This document shows, one piece after another, positions 1 to 8,642 of a stretch of 58,937 nucleotides of DNA. The notes beneath the pieces are model-generated. The model did not search any database, was not told the origin of the DNA, and saw nothing but the letters and a program-made list of their open reading frames with translations. Each line of letters begins with the position of its first letter. Position 1 is the stretch's first letter. The stretch lies in contig JAUYLJ010000016.1 of assembly GCA_030699685.1 (NCBI GenBank), positions 1 through 58,937 of the forward strand, in the 5' to 3' direction. The translations under genes and the position numbers were made by a program. The stretch is from a bacterium (GTDB taxonomy: Bacteria; Patescibacteriota; Patescibacteriia; JAHIZJ01).

Positions 1-10
1 CGACGTCACC

Positions 11-406
11 ATGTTCAAAAAGGTTAATGCGTTCAGTAGTTTTTCGGTTAACGATCTAGAGCAGGCGAAAAAATTCTATCAAGAAGTACTGGAACTGGAG
101 GTGCAGGAAGAGAAAGGAATGGGATTGAATCTGGATTTACCCGGGGGAGGAAAAGCGTTTCTCTATCCAAAAACGAATCATCAGCCAGCAACATATACGG
201 TGCTGAACTTTGTTGTGGAAGATATTGACGCTGCCGTTGACGGACTGACCGAGCGAGGGGTGCGTTTCGAACACTACGAAGGAGAGTTAGAGACGGATGC
301 GAAAGGAATTACCAGAAGCAAATCTCCGCAAGACGGCCCGAGCATTGCCTGGTTTACAGACCCGTCCGGAAATATCCTTTCCGTTCTGCAGAATGAAAAA
401 AAGTAA
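11..406 (+). CDS. VOC family (glyoxalase-like) protein
   Basis: 131-aa single-domain protein of the vicinal oxygen chelate superfamily (glyoxalase, dioxygenase and antibiotic-resistance folds). It opens with a typical VOC strand-helix unit ([19 protein letters not shown], residues about 12-30) and ends with the usual [13 protein letters not shown] strand, so both beta-alpha-beta-beta-beta halves are present. The substrate cannot be told from sequence. The start is ten bases inside the window, so any leader is not visible. It is the first of three VOC proteins in a same-strand array of small genes. Its last codons overlap the possible start of the broken gene that follows. Family call is firm; function is open. 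Confidence 0.85.
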   Translation: MFKKVNAFSSFSVNDLEQAKKFYQEVLELEVQEEKGMGLNLDLPGGGKAFLYPKTNHQPATYTVLNFVVEDIDAAVDGLTERGVRFEHYEGELETDAKGITRSKSPQDGPSIAWFTDPSGNILSVLQNEKK

Positions 407-724
407 GAAAGTGAAAAAACCTGCAGCCGCGGGCATGTTTTTTATAAAAACAGCGACTGTCCTGTCTGTCCCCAATGCTGGAGCGGATATTATTGCCAGA
501 AGCGTCAGGGTGGTTTTCCAAACTCACTCTCGGCTCCAGCGCTCCGCGCCTTGTTAAACGCGAAGATTTTTAACCTTTCGCAATTGGCAAAACATTCAGA
601 GCGCGAAATCATTGATCTGCACGGCATGGGGCCAAGTTCTATTCCAATACTTCGTGCGGCATTGAAAAAGAAACAATTATTTTTAAAAAATCATCATGAA
701 AAAGCAATCAGTAGGATATGTTGA
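393..724 (+). pseudogene. Frameshifted small helix-hairpin-helix protein
   Basis: A lysine-rich start ([14 protein letters not shown]) begins at 393 and overlaps the stop of the VOC gene. That frame stops at 557. A clear domain continues in another frame from about 485 to 724: FPNSLSAPALRALLNA, then a helix-hairpin-helix LHGMGPSSIPILRAAL. This matches the small helix-hairpin-helix proteins related to the RNA polymerase alpha C-terminal domain. The upstream part of the domain frame has no start codon after the VOC stop, so a single frameshift, probably in the T- and A-rich run near 438-450, is the simplest reading. It could also be a sequencing error. The end overlaps the DUF1428 start by 29 bases. 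Confidence 0.6.
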
Positions 725-1082
725 CGGGTTTGTCTTCGTGGTTCCAAAAAAGAATTTGGCCGCGTATAAGAAGATGGCCAGCGATGGAGGAAAGGTATGG
801 ATGAAAAATGGCGCGCTGTCCTATAAGGAGTGTATGATTGATGATGCGCATCCGCAGCATGCCATCCTGACATTCCCGAAACTGACAAAGAAAAAACCGA
901 GTGAAACCGTCTGGTTTTCCTACATTGAATACCGATCAAAAAGCCATCGAGATCAGGTAAACGCCAAAGTCATGAAAGACCCGATGATGGATCCGTATAA
1001 CCCGAAGAATAAGGGGATGGCAATGCCGTTTGACGAGAAGCGTATGGCGTATGGCGGGTTTAAGGTAATTGTCAATGCGTAA
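696..1082 (+). CDS. DUF1428 family protein (YbaA-like)
   Basis: 128 aa. The sequence carries the hallmarks of DUF1428: YVDGFVFVVPKKNLAAYKKMA at the start, a central TFPKLTKKKPSETVWFSYIEYRSKSHRD and the terminal MPFDEKRMAYGGFKVIV. Members are small cytosolic ferredoxin-like-fold proteins of unknown function, often near other tiny VOC or DUF genes, as here. The ATG at 696 lies inside the tail of the broken gene upstream, without a strong Shine-Dalgarno site. Family assignment is secure; biochemical role unknown. Confidence 0.85.
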   Translation: MKKQSVGYVDGFVFVVPKKNLAAYKKMASDGGKVWMKNGALSYKECMIDDAHPQHAILTFPKLTKKKPSETVWFSYIEYRSKSHRDQVNAKVMKDPMMDPYNPKNKGMAMPFDEKRMAYGGFKVIVNA

Positions 1083-1219
1083 GTGTGCCACAATCAACAA
1101 AATGCAACACACCGAGAAAAATATCTAAAGTCTGCCTGGGGCAAAAGATATATTAAAACACGAATTAAGAATTATTTAGCCAGTGAGGTCAGTTAATTTA
1201 TCATTATCTAAAGAGGTAA

Positions 1220-1672
1220 ATGCAAAAACTTCACTATTCCATAACGATCAACGCTCCAAAAGAAAAAGTTTGGCATACAATGCTGGATGACGCGACGTAC
1301 CGGCAATGGACGGCGGCGTTCAATCCGGGTTCGTATTACAAGGGAAGCTGGGAAGAAGGATCGAAAATTGTGTTTCTCGGTCCGGATCCAAGAACAGGCA
1401 AAGAGGGCGGCATGGTCAGCCGCATTGCCGAGAACCGGCCCTATGATTTTATTTCCATCCAGCATGTCGGGATCATTCAGGATGGTGTTGAGGATACAAG
1501 CAGCGACGAAGCTAAGAAGTGGACGCCGGCATTTGAAAATTACACCTTTAACGAAAAGAACGGCATGACTGAGGTGGCGGTAGATATGGATTCCGCGGAA
1601 AGCATGGCCGATGAGTTCTCACGAATGTGGCCGGAAGCCTTGAAAAGGCTCAAGGAGCTCGCAGAGAAATAG
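1220..1672 (+). CDS. SRPBCC / AHSA1-type domain protein
   Basis: 150 aa. It starts with LHYSITINAPKEKVWHTMLDD, the first strand and helix of the START/SRPBCC (Bet v1-like) fold, and ends with the long C-terminal helix (MADEFSRMWPEALKRLKELAEK) that lids the hydrophobic cavity. This AHSA1-like subgroup binds small hydrophobic ligands or acts as an accessory factor; the ligand is unknown. An AAAGAGG purine run before the ATG acts as a Shine-Dalgarno site. The 137-bp spacer upstream carries AT-rich words (gaattaagaatta) that recur in other spacers of this window. Confidence 0.85.
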   Translation: MQKLHYSITINAPKEKVWHTMLDDATYRQWTAAFNPGSYYKGSWEEGSKIVFLGPDPRTGKEGGMVSRIAENRPYDFISIQHVGIIQDGVEDTSSDEAKKWTPAFENYTFNEKNGMTEVAVDMDSAESMADEFSRMWPEALKRLKELAEK

Positions 1673-1679
1673 CAACCGC

Positions 1680-1798
1680 AAAGAACACGTCCAATTCCCG
1701 TACGACAAGCCGCTGCCAAAAGCGCTTACCCAAAGATTGCCGCATATCGTGCAACGGACGCGCGGGAGAATGGCGCTTCGTGGATAGGGCAGAAATAA
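1680..1798 (+). pseudogene. Remnant of a DUF1801-type protein C-terminus
   Basis: Between the SRPBCC and DHFR-like genes, one frame from 1680 reads KEHVQFPYDKPLPKAL and a second, from about 1727, reads PKIAAYRATDARENGASWIGQK followed by TAA at 1796-1798. Joined, they resemble the C-terminal half of DUF1801 (YdhG-type iron chaperone-like) proteins, which end in an (I/V)QFP.DKPLP.L..KI...R..EN pattern. No start or N-terminal half remains. It is therefore read as a decayed gene with a frameshift near 1725. A complete DUF1801 protein is encoded 1.4 kb downstream (3112-3483). Confidence 0.55.
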
Positions 1799-1815
1799 TC
1801 ACTAAGCCGATTCCT

Positions 1816-2406
1816 ATGCGAAAAATAATCGTACTCTCCTTCATCACCCTTGATGGCGTTATGCAGGCGCCGGGCGGACCGGAAGAAGACACCTTCGGCG
1901 GTTTCCGGTATGGCGGCTGGACAGTCCCGTACTTTGATGAATTTTCAGGCAAGGTGATGGGTGAGCAGATGAGCAAGACCGCGGCACTGCTTCTTGGGCG
2001 AAAAACGTATGACATTTTCGCTGGGTATTGGCCGGAACACGAAGACTCCTGGCCAGGAATCAATGACGTGCCGAAATACGTCGTTTCCACTACATTGGTA
2101 AATCCTGAATGGGAAAATTCGATAGCCCTCAAAGATATTGAAGATGTGAAAAGGCTCAAACAGAGCAATGGTCCTGATCTGCAAGTACACGGCAGCAGCG
2201 TATTGATCCAGTCCTTGCTCAAAGCTGATGTAGTTGACGAGCTTTGGCTGAAGTTTTTTCCAATCACCTTGGGGGTAGGCAAACGCTTGTTCGGGGAAGG
2301 TGTTATTCCGGTGGCGTTCAAACTGATCGAAAGCCAGGTTGCACCGAGTGGTGTTATTTTTGCCAACTATGCACGGTCAGGCGAGGTAAAGACCGGATCC
2401 TTTTAG
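1816..2406 (+). CDS. Dihydrofolate reductase family protein (RibD C-terminal-like)
   Basis: 196 aa, starting at the [24 protein letters not shown], the standard beginning of the YyaP/YwjB-type DHFR-like reductases. Family motifs follow: [39 protein letters not shown] and [20 protein letters not shown]. The fold binds NADPH; members are related to the reductase domain of RibD, but the substrate of stand-alone copies is generally unknown. An upstream in-frame extension belongs to the decayed DUF1801 remnant, so the ATG at 1816 is preferred. The next gene starts 5 bp downstream, which suggests cotranscription. Confidence 0.85.
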   Translation: MRKIIVLSFITLDGVMQAPGGPEEDTFGGFRYGGWTVPYFDEFSGKVMGEQMSKTAALLLGRKTYDIFAGYWPEHEDSWPGINDVPKYVVSTTLVNPEWENSIALKDIEDVKRLKQSNGPDLQVHGSSVLIQSLLKADVVDELWLKFFPITLGVGKRLFGEGVIPVAFKLIESQVAPSGVIFANYARSGEVKTGSF

Positions 2407-2411
2407 TGCCT

Positions 2412-2786
2412 ATGCAAAAAGCCTTAAAAGCTACGACGAAAAAACATCCCATTTACTCCATGGCTTTTGCCAGCGTGTATCCGCATTATATTACAAAAGC
2501 GGAGAAAAAAGGCCGCACGAAAAAAGAAGTAGCCGAAATCATCCGCTGGCTGACCGGATACAGCCAGAAAAAACTGGAAGCCCAACTGAAAAAAGGAACG
2601 GACTTTGCAAGCTTTTTCAAAAACGCCCCGAAGTTGAACCCGTCCCGAAAGTTGATCACCGGCGTGATTTGCGGCGTTCGTGTGGAAAACATTAAAGAGC
2701 CGACGATGCGGGAGATCAGATATTTGGATAAGTTGATTGACGAGCTGGCCAAAGGAAAAGCAATGGAGAAAATTTTGCGGAATTAG
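2412..2786 (+). CDS. DUF2200 family protein
   Basis: 124 aa beginning [40 protein letters not shown], typical of DUF2200. The family core [34 protein letters not shown] and the C-terminal [34 protein letters not shown] are all present. It is a small, basic, mostly helical cytosolic protein of unknown function. The ATG sits 5 bp after the DHFR-like stop, so the two are probably translated from one message. Upstream in-frame codons overlap the DHFR-like gene and are not part of this protein. Confidence 0.85.
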   Translation: MQKALKATTKKHPIYSMAFASVYPHYITKAEKKGRTKKEVAEIIRWLTGYSQKKLEAQLKKGTDFASFFKNAPKLNPSRKLITGVICGVRVENIKEPTMREIRYLDKLIDELAKGKAMEKILRN

Positions 2787-2798
2787 TATACTTCTTCT

Positions 2799-3110
2799 AT
2801 GTCAAAAAAAATATCAAGAGGCGTTGTTCACGATATTCCCGCTGATTTGCGTGACGCTCTTACTTCCGACGCAAAAGCCCTCGCACTTTGGGAGGATCTT
2901 ACACCGCTTGCACGTAATGAGTGGATTTGCTGGGTTACCTTTGTCAAAAAAGAGGAAACAAGAAACGATCATGTTCGAAGGGTTGTGAGCGAGCTGAAGG
3001 AAGGGATGCGCCGGCCATGTTGCTGGATAGGTTGTATTCACCGGAAGGATAAAGCGGTGAGCCCTTCAGTAAAGGCTCTGGTACTTGATAAACAGCGTAG
3101 GTCAAAATAA
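2799..3110 (+). CDS. YdeI/OmpD-associated-type small protein
   Basis: 103 aa. The signature is HDIPADLRDALTSDAKALALWEDLTPLARNEWICWV, then KKEETRNDHVRRVVSELKEGMRRPCCWIGCIHR. It matches short YdeI/OmpD-associated (DUF1905-related) proteins, which carry this LWEDLTPLARNEW helix and a RRPCCWxGCxHR tail. Function is unknown. A TATACT hexamer ends six bases before the ATG, so the gene might also be read from a leaderless transcript, although no good -35 is visible. It is followed immediately by the DUF1801 gene. Confidence 0.75.
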   Translation: MSKKISRGVVHDIPADLRDALTSDAKALALWEDLTPLARNEWICWVTFVKKEETRNDHVRRVVSELKEGMRRPCCWIGCIHRKDKAVSPSVKALVLDKQRRSK

Positions 3111-3111
3111 C

Positions 3112-3483
3112 ATGAATGTAAAAACCGTTAGCCAATATATAGCGAGCTTCTCTAAAGAACACCAAACAATGATGAAACAGATTCGCTCGGCAATTCGCAG
3201 TGCCGCGCCGAGGGCTGTTGAGAAAATCAGCTACAAGATTCCATTTTACGAGTACAAGAGTCCCGGACGAAAAGGCCGTCTTACCTATTTTGGCGCGTTC
3301 AAAAACCACGTGAGCATCTTCGCCTGGGGTAAAGAAGTCAACAAGTTTCCAGAGCTGAAACAATACCAAACATCAAAAGGGACGCTGAAATTTCCGCTTG
3401 GGACTAAGATTCCAGTCGCGCTCGTAAAAAAGGTGGTGAAAGCGCGGATGAAGGAACTCGACAAAGCTACTAAGCAAGCATAA
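3112..3483 (+). CDS. DUF1801 domain protein (YdhG-like)
   Basis: 123 aa starting at the ATG MNVKTVSQYIASFSKEHQTMMKQIRSAIRSAAPRAVEKISYKIPFYEY. The DUF1801 core (SYKIPFY, RLTYFGAFKNHVSIFAW and GTLKFPLGTKIPVALVKKVVKARMKE) is complete. Homologues include a Bacillus protein described as an intracellular iron chaperone; that role is not shown for most members. The ATG one base after the preceding stop is chosen over an in-frame ATG at 3085 that overlaps that gene. A decayed relative lies at 1680-1798. Confidence 0.85.
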   Translation: MNVKTVSQYIASFSKEHQTMMKQIRSAIRSAAPRAVEKISYKIPFYEYKSPGRKGRLTYFGAFKNHVSIFAWGKEVNKFPELKQYQTSKGTLKFPLGTKIPVALVKKVVKARMKELDKATKQA

Positions 3484-3504
3484 TAAACAGTAACATATAC
3501 AAGC

Positions 3505-3918
3505 ATGACTCAACTGAACCCATATCTTACATTCAACGGTAACGCTCGCGAGGCTGTGGAGTTTTACAAAGAATGTTTCGGCGGGGATCTCACAATTCAA
3601 ACGGTGGGTGAGTCGCCAATGGCTGACCAAATGCCCGATATGAAAAACCAAGTGATGCACGCCGATCTCAAAAAAGACGGTCAGACGCTCCTATTTGCGT
3701 CGGACATGGTGGGGGAAAGCAAATTGGTTTCAGGGAACTCTGTCACGCTTTGTATCAATTGCTCCAGTGACGAAGAGATAAAAGGACTTTTTGACAAGCT
3801 TTCGAAGGGAGGAACTGTTTCGCATGAGCTCAAAGAGGAATTCTGGGGCGACACCTACGGTGATTTTACCGACAAATTCGGGGTGCGCTGGATGCTAAAT
3901 TATCACAAGGCCCAATAA
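3505..3918 (+). CDS. VOC family protein, PhnB-like
   Basis: 137 aa. It begins TQLNPYLTFNGNAREAVEFYKECFGGDL, the standard opening of PhnB/YjdN-type VOC proteins (PF06983-like), and ends WGDTYGDFTDKFGVRWMLNYHK, matching their second half. These are dimeric relatives of glyoxalase whose substrates are mostly unknown; PhnB itself is not required for phosphonate cleavage. It starts 21 bp after the DUF1801 gene. Second of three VOC proteins in this array. Confidence 0.85.
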   Translation: MTQLNPYLTFNGNAREAVEFYKECFGGDLTIQTVGESPMADQMPDMKNQVMHADLKKDGQTLLFASDMVGESKLVSGNSVTLCINCSSDEEIKGLFDKLSKGGTVSHELKEEFWGDTYGDFTDKFGVRWMLNYHKAQ

Positions 3919-4017
3919 CTGAGGCTTTATTTGGATATGAACACGTCTCTCATGGGCGAGGTGCTCGGTTTTATGGTATTGTGATTGTACGATAATATAC
4001 AACAGGGAGAAAGCGCT

Positions 4018-4410
4018 ATGCCAAACAGAGTGGTTCACTTCGAAATTCACGCCAATGATCCGGAGAGGGCGATAAAATTTTATTCCGAGGTATTCGGCTG
4101 GGAATTCCCTGAGTGGATGCCGGGATACTGGGGAGTGATGACCGCGCCGCAGGATAGTAAGGAGGCGGGTATTAATGGCGGATTACTGCCTCGGAAAACC
4201 GATAAACCAAAAGACAGCCAGCTGGTAAATGCCTTTGTCTGCACTGTTGAGGTTAAAAATATAGACGAAACGATCAAGAAGATTGAGGCGGCTGGAGGAG
4301 CGCTCGCCCTGGCCAAACACGCAATTGAAAAAATTGCCTGGCAGGCCTACTACAAGGATACCGAGGGAAATGTCTTCGGCATTCATCAGCCTGACGAAAA
4401 AGCGAAATAG
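4018..4410 (+). CDS. VOC family protein
   Basis: 130 aa beginning MPNRVVHFEIHANDPERAIKFYSEVFGWEFPEW, then GINGGLLPR and the terminal KDTEGNVFGIHQPD, as in the VOC proteins that pair with DUF-type stress genes in many bacteria. The ATG at 4018 follows a GGGAGA ribosome-binding run; the 99-bp gap upstream contains a GATAAT hexamer (about 3990) that could be a -10 box, so a new transcript may start here. The gene runs straight into the Nudix gene with a 2-bp gap. Confidence 0.85.
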   Translation: MPNRVVHFEIHANDPERAIKFYSEVFGWEFPEWMPGYWGVMTAPQDSKEAGINGGLLPRKTDKPKDSQLVNAFVCTVEVKNIDETIKKIEAAGGALALAKHAIEKIAWQAYYKDTEGNVFGIHQPDEKAK

Positions 4411-4412
4411 AC

Positions 4413-4808
4413 ATGAATTTGCCAGCTGCCGGAAATTTTCAAGTATCGGTCAAAGGTCTTCACTTCAACGATGAAGGAAGGCTGTTAATGATGCGAGAGA
4501 AAGAAGGGGTTTGGGAGTTGCCGGGCGGCCGGGCGCAAAAGGGCGAAAACCTCATCGAGTGCTTGATTCGCGAATGCCGTGAGGAAACGAGCCTTCATTG
4601 CGAAGTGTTAGAACAACAACCCTCAATCGTGTTTTCAGCCGTTGATCAGAACGGCCGGCCCCGTCTTATGGTGTTTTACGCCATCAACTTCGAGCATCTG
4701 GATTTTACCCCTTCAGACGAATGCGTGGAAATGCGTTTTTTCGACAAGAAGGAAATACGGAAACTCCCTACAAATCCGCAAGTCGCCATGCTGGTTCAAT
4801 TCTTGTAA
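4413..4808 (+). CDS. Nudix hydrolase
   Basis: 131 aa with a complete Nudix box, G-x5-E-x7-R-E-x2-E-E: GGRAQKGENLIECLIRECREE (split in the text of the protein near residues 32-52). The family hydrolyses nucleoside diphosphates linked to another moiety using Mg2+ held by the two box glutamates. The flanking strands (SVKGLHFNDEGRLLMMREKEGVWELPGG and RPRLMVFYAINFEHLDF) fit an ADP-ribose or NTP pyrophosphohydrolase type, but the substrate cannot be decided. The gene follows the VOC gene at 2 bp and precedes a P-loop kinase by 18 bp. Confidence 0.9.
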   Translation: MNLPAAGNFQVSVKGLHFNDEGRLLMMREKEGVWELPGGRAQKGENLIECLIRECREETSLHCEVLEQQPSIVFSAVDQNGRPRLMVFYAINFEHLDFTPSDECVEMRFFDKKEIRKLPTNPQVAMLVQFL

Positions 4809-4826
4809 ATCTTCCATGGTATTATT

Positions 4827-5330
4827 ATGACCCACTATACTAATAGGTTGATTATTTTGCGAGGAAATTCCGGTTCGGGAAAAAGCACTATCGCGAAAAA
4901 GTTACGAGAACGAAGTACGCGCAAAATTGCCATCGTCGAACAAGACTATCTGCGCCGGTTTATCCTCAAGGAAAAAGAAGTTGATGATGGCGACAATCTT
5001 GAGCTGATACGACAGACAGTGGAGTTTGCGCTTGGCAGGAATTATCATGTTATCCTGGAAGGGATACTCGGCGCCCGAAGATATCGAAAAATGTTGATGG
5101 GCTTGATCAACCAGTGTCCAAAACATTTCGTGTATTATTTTGACGTTTCCTTTAAAGAGTCTCTCAAAAGACACGCCACCAAACTGAACGCGAGCGATTT
5201 TGGCGCGGCGGAAATGAGATCTTGGTATACTAGGCACGACAAACTGGGTTTGAAGGAAGAGCGGATCATCCCTGAGAAAAATACCGTTGCAGATACCGTA
5301 AAAAAAATTCTTCAGGACACGGGTTTATAA
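4827..5330 (+). CDS. P-loop kinase-like protein (zeta toxin / nucleotide kinase type)
   Basis: 167 aa. Walker A is GNSGSGKST (residues about 13-21). DYLRRFILKEK follows, then HVILEGIL as a Walker B-like strand, and FVYYFDVSFKESLKRH with the usual LID-type arginine and lysine residues. This layout is seen in small AAA-type kinases annotated as uridine kinase- or zeta toxin-like; they phosphorylate small molecules of unknown identity in most cases. No antitoxin-like gene is adjacent, so toxin function is not supported. Last gene of the tight array; 198 bp of spacer follow. Confidence 0.75.
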   Translation: MTHYTNRLIILRGNSGSGKSTIAKKLRERSTRKIAIVEQDYLRRFILKEKEVDDGDNLELIRQTVEFALGRNYHVILEGILGARRYRKMLMGLINQCPKHFVYYFDVSFKESLKRHATKLNASDFGAAEMRSWYTRHDKLGLKEERIIPEKNTVADTVKKILQDTGL

Positions 5331-5528
5331 AACAGTAGTTCGACTGGCGCATCTTTAGACTCGATCATACTATAGCGCCAGCACTTTACTCGACACCGGC
5401 TTTTAGTTGGTACACATTGGACCCTGACAGTACTCCATAGCGAGTTTGAAGAAAACGGGGCGGGTTTTAGTTTAGTAGTATTGTGATGTATACTATAGTA
5501 TTGACAAATTCGTAAACGAAAGGAAATC
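5331..5528 (+). promoter_or_regulatory. Spacer with an inverted repeat and a probable promoter for the cupin gene
   Basis: The spacer contains an inverted repeat with arms CTGGCGC and GCGCCAG separated by about 24 bases (near 5343-5380), and a TATAGT hexamer near 5495 that could be the -10 box for the cupin gene. An AAAGGA Shine-Dalgarno run lies just before the cupin ATG. No coding signal is seen here. Confidence 0.35.
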
Positions 5529-5975
5529 ATGAAAGGATACATCACCAATATTGAAAAGGCCACGGAAGAAAACACGGACTACCGCCGAGTGCTTTTTACC
5601 TCCCACTACAGCCAGCTGGTACTGATGTGCATCAAGCCTGGCGATGAAATTGGTTCAGAGATACACGGTTTGGATCAGTTTATCCGTTTTGAGCAGGGCG
5701 AGGGTAAAGTCGTGCTGGATGGAGAAGAGGCGCCCATCAAGGCTGATGACGCGGTGGTGATTCCAGCGGGTATCAAGCATAACGTAATGAATACTTCCAA
5801 GACGCAGGAGCTGAAGCTCTACTCGATTTATTCGCCGCCCGAGCATGCTCACGGCACAGTGCATGGTACCAAGGCTGAAGAAAAGGAGGAACACTTCGAC
5901 GGTATGACCAGTCCAGGCGCCTCAGGCGGGGGGGCCTTGACAAAACCAAGGGCTAATGATAGTATGGGGCTGTAA
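5529..5975 (+). CDS. Cupin domain protein
   Basis: 148 aa. Cupin motif 1 is degenerate: PGDEIGSEIHGLDQFIRFEQGEGKVVLDG has one His where the usual pattern is HxH-E. Motif 2 (VVIPAGIKHNVMN) is classical. The C-terminal LKLYSIYSPPEHAHGTVHGTKAEE tail is typical of small cupins annotated as mannose-6-phosphate isomerase-like. A metal-binding barrel is therefore likely, but enzyme activity is unknown. The ATG follows an AAAGGA ribosome-binding site. Confidence 0.85.
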   Translation: MKGYITNIEKATEENTDYRRVLFTSHYSQLVLMCIKPGDEIGSEIHGLDQFIRFEQGEGKVVLDGEEAPIKADDAVVIPAGIKHNVMNTSKTQELKLYSIYSPPEHAHGTVHGTKAEEKEEHFDGMTSPGASGGGALTKPRANDSMGL

Positions 5976-6060
5976 GTTTCTTGTTTTCCTTACTACGGTA
6001 TGTAAGCCGAAGTGGAAACGAGTCAGACAGGCTTACGTATCTAAGCAGTAAGTAGCACGT

Positions 6061-6330
6061 ATGGCAAAACGATTGTACGTCGGCAACCTGTCGTATAGCA
6101 CGACAGATGACTCGCTCAAAGAAGCGTTTGGTCAAGCCGGCACTGTCGAATCGGCTACGATCATCATGGATAAGATGACCGGCCGGTCCAAGGGTTTTGG
6201 TTTCGTCGAAATGTCGACGGATGAAGAAGCCCAAAAGGCAATCGAAATGTACGACGGCAAGGACCTCGATGGTCGGACGGTGAAGGTGAATGAAGCCCGC
6301 CCGATGGAAGAGAGAGCCCCCCGCGAATAA
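6061..6330 (+). CDS. RNA recognition motif (RRM) RNA-binding protein
   Basis: 89 aa, almost exactly one RRM. RNP2 is LYVGNL (residues 5-10) and RNP1 is KGFGFVEM; between them lies the usual helix (DDSLKEAFGQAGTV) and strand. Bacterial single-RRM proteins of this type, first known from cyanobacteria and common in CPR, bind single-stranded RNA and are often linked to cold or stress responses. The short acidic and basic tail (RPMEERAPRE) stands in for the glycine-rich tail of longer members. An intrinsic terminator follows directly. Confidence 0.92.
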   Translation: MAKRLYVGNLSYSTTDDSLKEAFGQAGTVESATIIMDKMTGRSKGFGFVEMSTDEEAQKAIEMYDGKDLDGRTVKVNEARPMEERAPRE

Positions 6331-6344
6331 CATTCGACGACAAC

Positions 6345-6378
6345 AGAAGAGGTTCCGCTGAAAAGCGGAGCTTCTTTG
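6345..6378 (+). terminator. Intrinsic terminator after the RRM gene
   Basis: Stem GAGGTTCCGCT / AGCGGAGCTTC (G-U pairs allowed) with a GAAA loop, followed by TTTG. It lies 14 bp after the RRM stop codon. Confidence 0.8.
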
Positions 6379-6393
6379 TATTCGGAAGAAGTG

Positions 6394-6546
6394 ATACACA
6401 ACAAATCCGCCCAAAGGTGTTAGTATAATTCTCATCCTGAACCTGCCTGCCGGTAGGCAGGCTGGATTCAGGATCCCGTTTGGTTGCGTAACGGGATACC
6501 GGATCAAGTCCGGTATGACAAAAGCGGTGGCGGATTTGTTGTGTAT
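6394..6546. repeat. Palindrome-rich element with 18-bp terminal inverted repeats
   Basis: The ends are perfect 18-bp inverted repeats: atacacaacaaatccgcc at 6394-6411 and its complement at 6529-6546. Inside are consecutive palindromes: ATCCTGAA...TTCAGGAT enclosing CCTGCCTGCCGGTAGGCAGG (6442-6461), then ATCCCGTT...AACGGGAT, then ATACCGGA...TCCGGTAT. There is no ORF. Such strings resemble bacterial palindromic repeat families; the terminal repeats give it a MITE-like outline. It lies between the convergent terminators of the RRM and 16S genes. No target-site duplication is visible. Confidence 0.65.
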
Positions 6547-6562
6547 TGTTTCTATGGATGCC

Positions 6563-6587
6563 AAAAAACCGTCTCTAAAGACGGTTT
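6563..6587 (-). terminator. Intrinsic terminator of the 16S rRNA transcript
   Basis: On the minus strand, stem AAACCGTCT / AGACGGTTT with a four-base loop runs into a T-rich tract. It is about 115 bp past the 16S 3' end, with no tRNA or 23S gene between. Confidence 0.85.
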
Positions 6588-6700
6588 GTCTTTGACGCTC
6601 GAAAGTGACGAGGAAGGCAGATTCCAGTATTGTCGCAGAAGCGCCAACACTGGACGACCATACGGAATACGTGTGAGCACGCTTCCGTAATACTCCCTAG

Positions 6701-8190
<1,490 letters not shown>

Positions 8191-8609
8191 AATGAGAATC
8201 GATAATCACTTGTGGCAATTACCGACATCCCATTCGACTCAAACAAACGATGTTTGTCTGAGGTTTGAGAATCCATTCGTTAGAATGTCTTCTCGATTTG
8301 TTCTGTAAGCCGATCTGTAGAAAACAGATGCAAGCTCACAGTCTGAATTCACGTTGAGCCTTTCTCGTCACTATTCGAATGTCAAAAAGCTTTTTCTTCT
8401 ACTGGTGAAGCTCTCTCGATGTTGTTCGAGGCCTTCGGGAAGAAAAAACAGTGATCCCCGATAATTCAGAAACCGCTGTTTTTTCTTCTTCGTAAGGAAA
8501 GAACTTTGTTGAAAAGACTGATATGTTGCCGAATCCGTCTCCTCGAAAGGGTTACTTTTTAGCTTGTTTTTTGTATTTTTGGCGTGCACAGCTTGTCCAC
8601 ACCACATGT
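8191..8609 (-). other. 16S rRNA leader with a terminator-like hairpin
   Basis: About 400 bases lie between the presumed transcription start and the mature 16S 5' end. At 8439-8488 there is a perfect 13-bp inverted repeat (GAAGAAAAAACAG and its complement) whose 3' arm contains a T6 run, so it looks like an intrinsic terminator inside the leader. A second inverted repeat sits near 8235-8265 (caaacgatgtttg region). No tRNA or ORF is seen. Confidence 0.55.
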
Positions 8610-8638
8610 ACTATACGGTATTGCAGAAACAGTGTCAA
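8610..8638 (-). promoter_or_regulatory. Promoter of the 16S rRNA gene
   Basis: On the minus strand TTGACA (8633-8638) and TATAGT (8610-8615) are separated by 17 bp, a near-consensus sigma-70 promoter. It begins only a few bases after the stop codon of the MFS gene. Confidence 0.8.
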
Positions 8639-8642
8639 GGGA

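Noticed and set aside
4827-5330. Zeta-type toxin of a toxin-antitoxin pair
   Set aside because: No antitoxin-like gene is next to it, and the Nudix neighbour is a normal enzyme.
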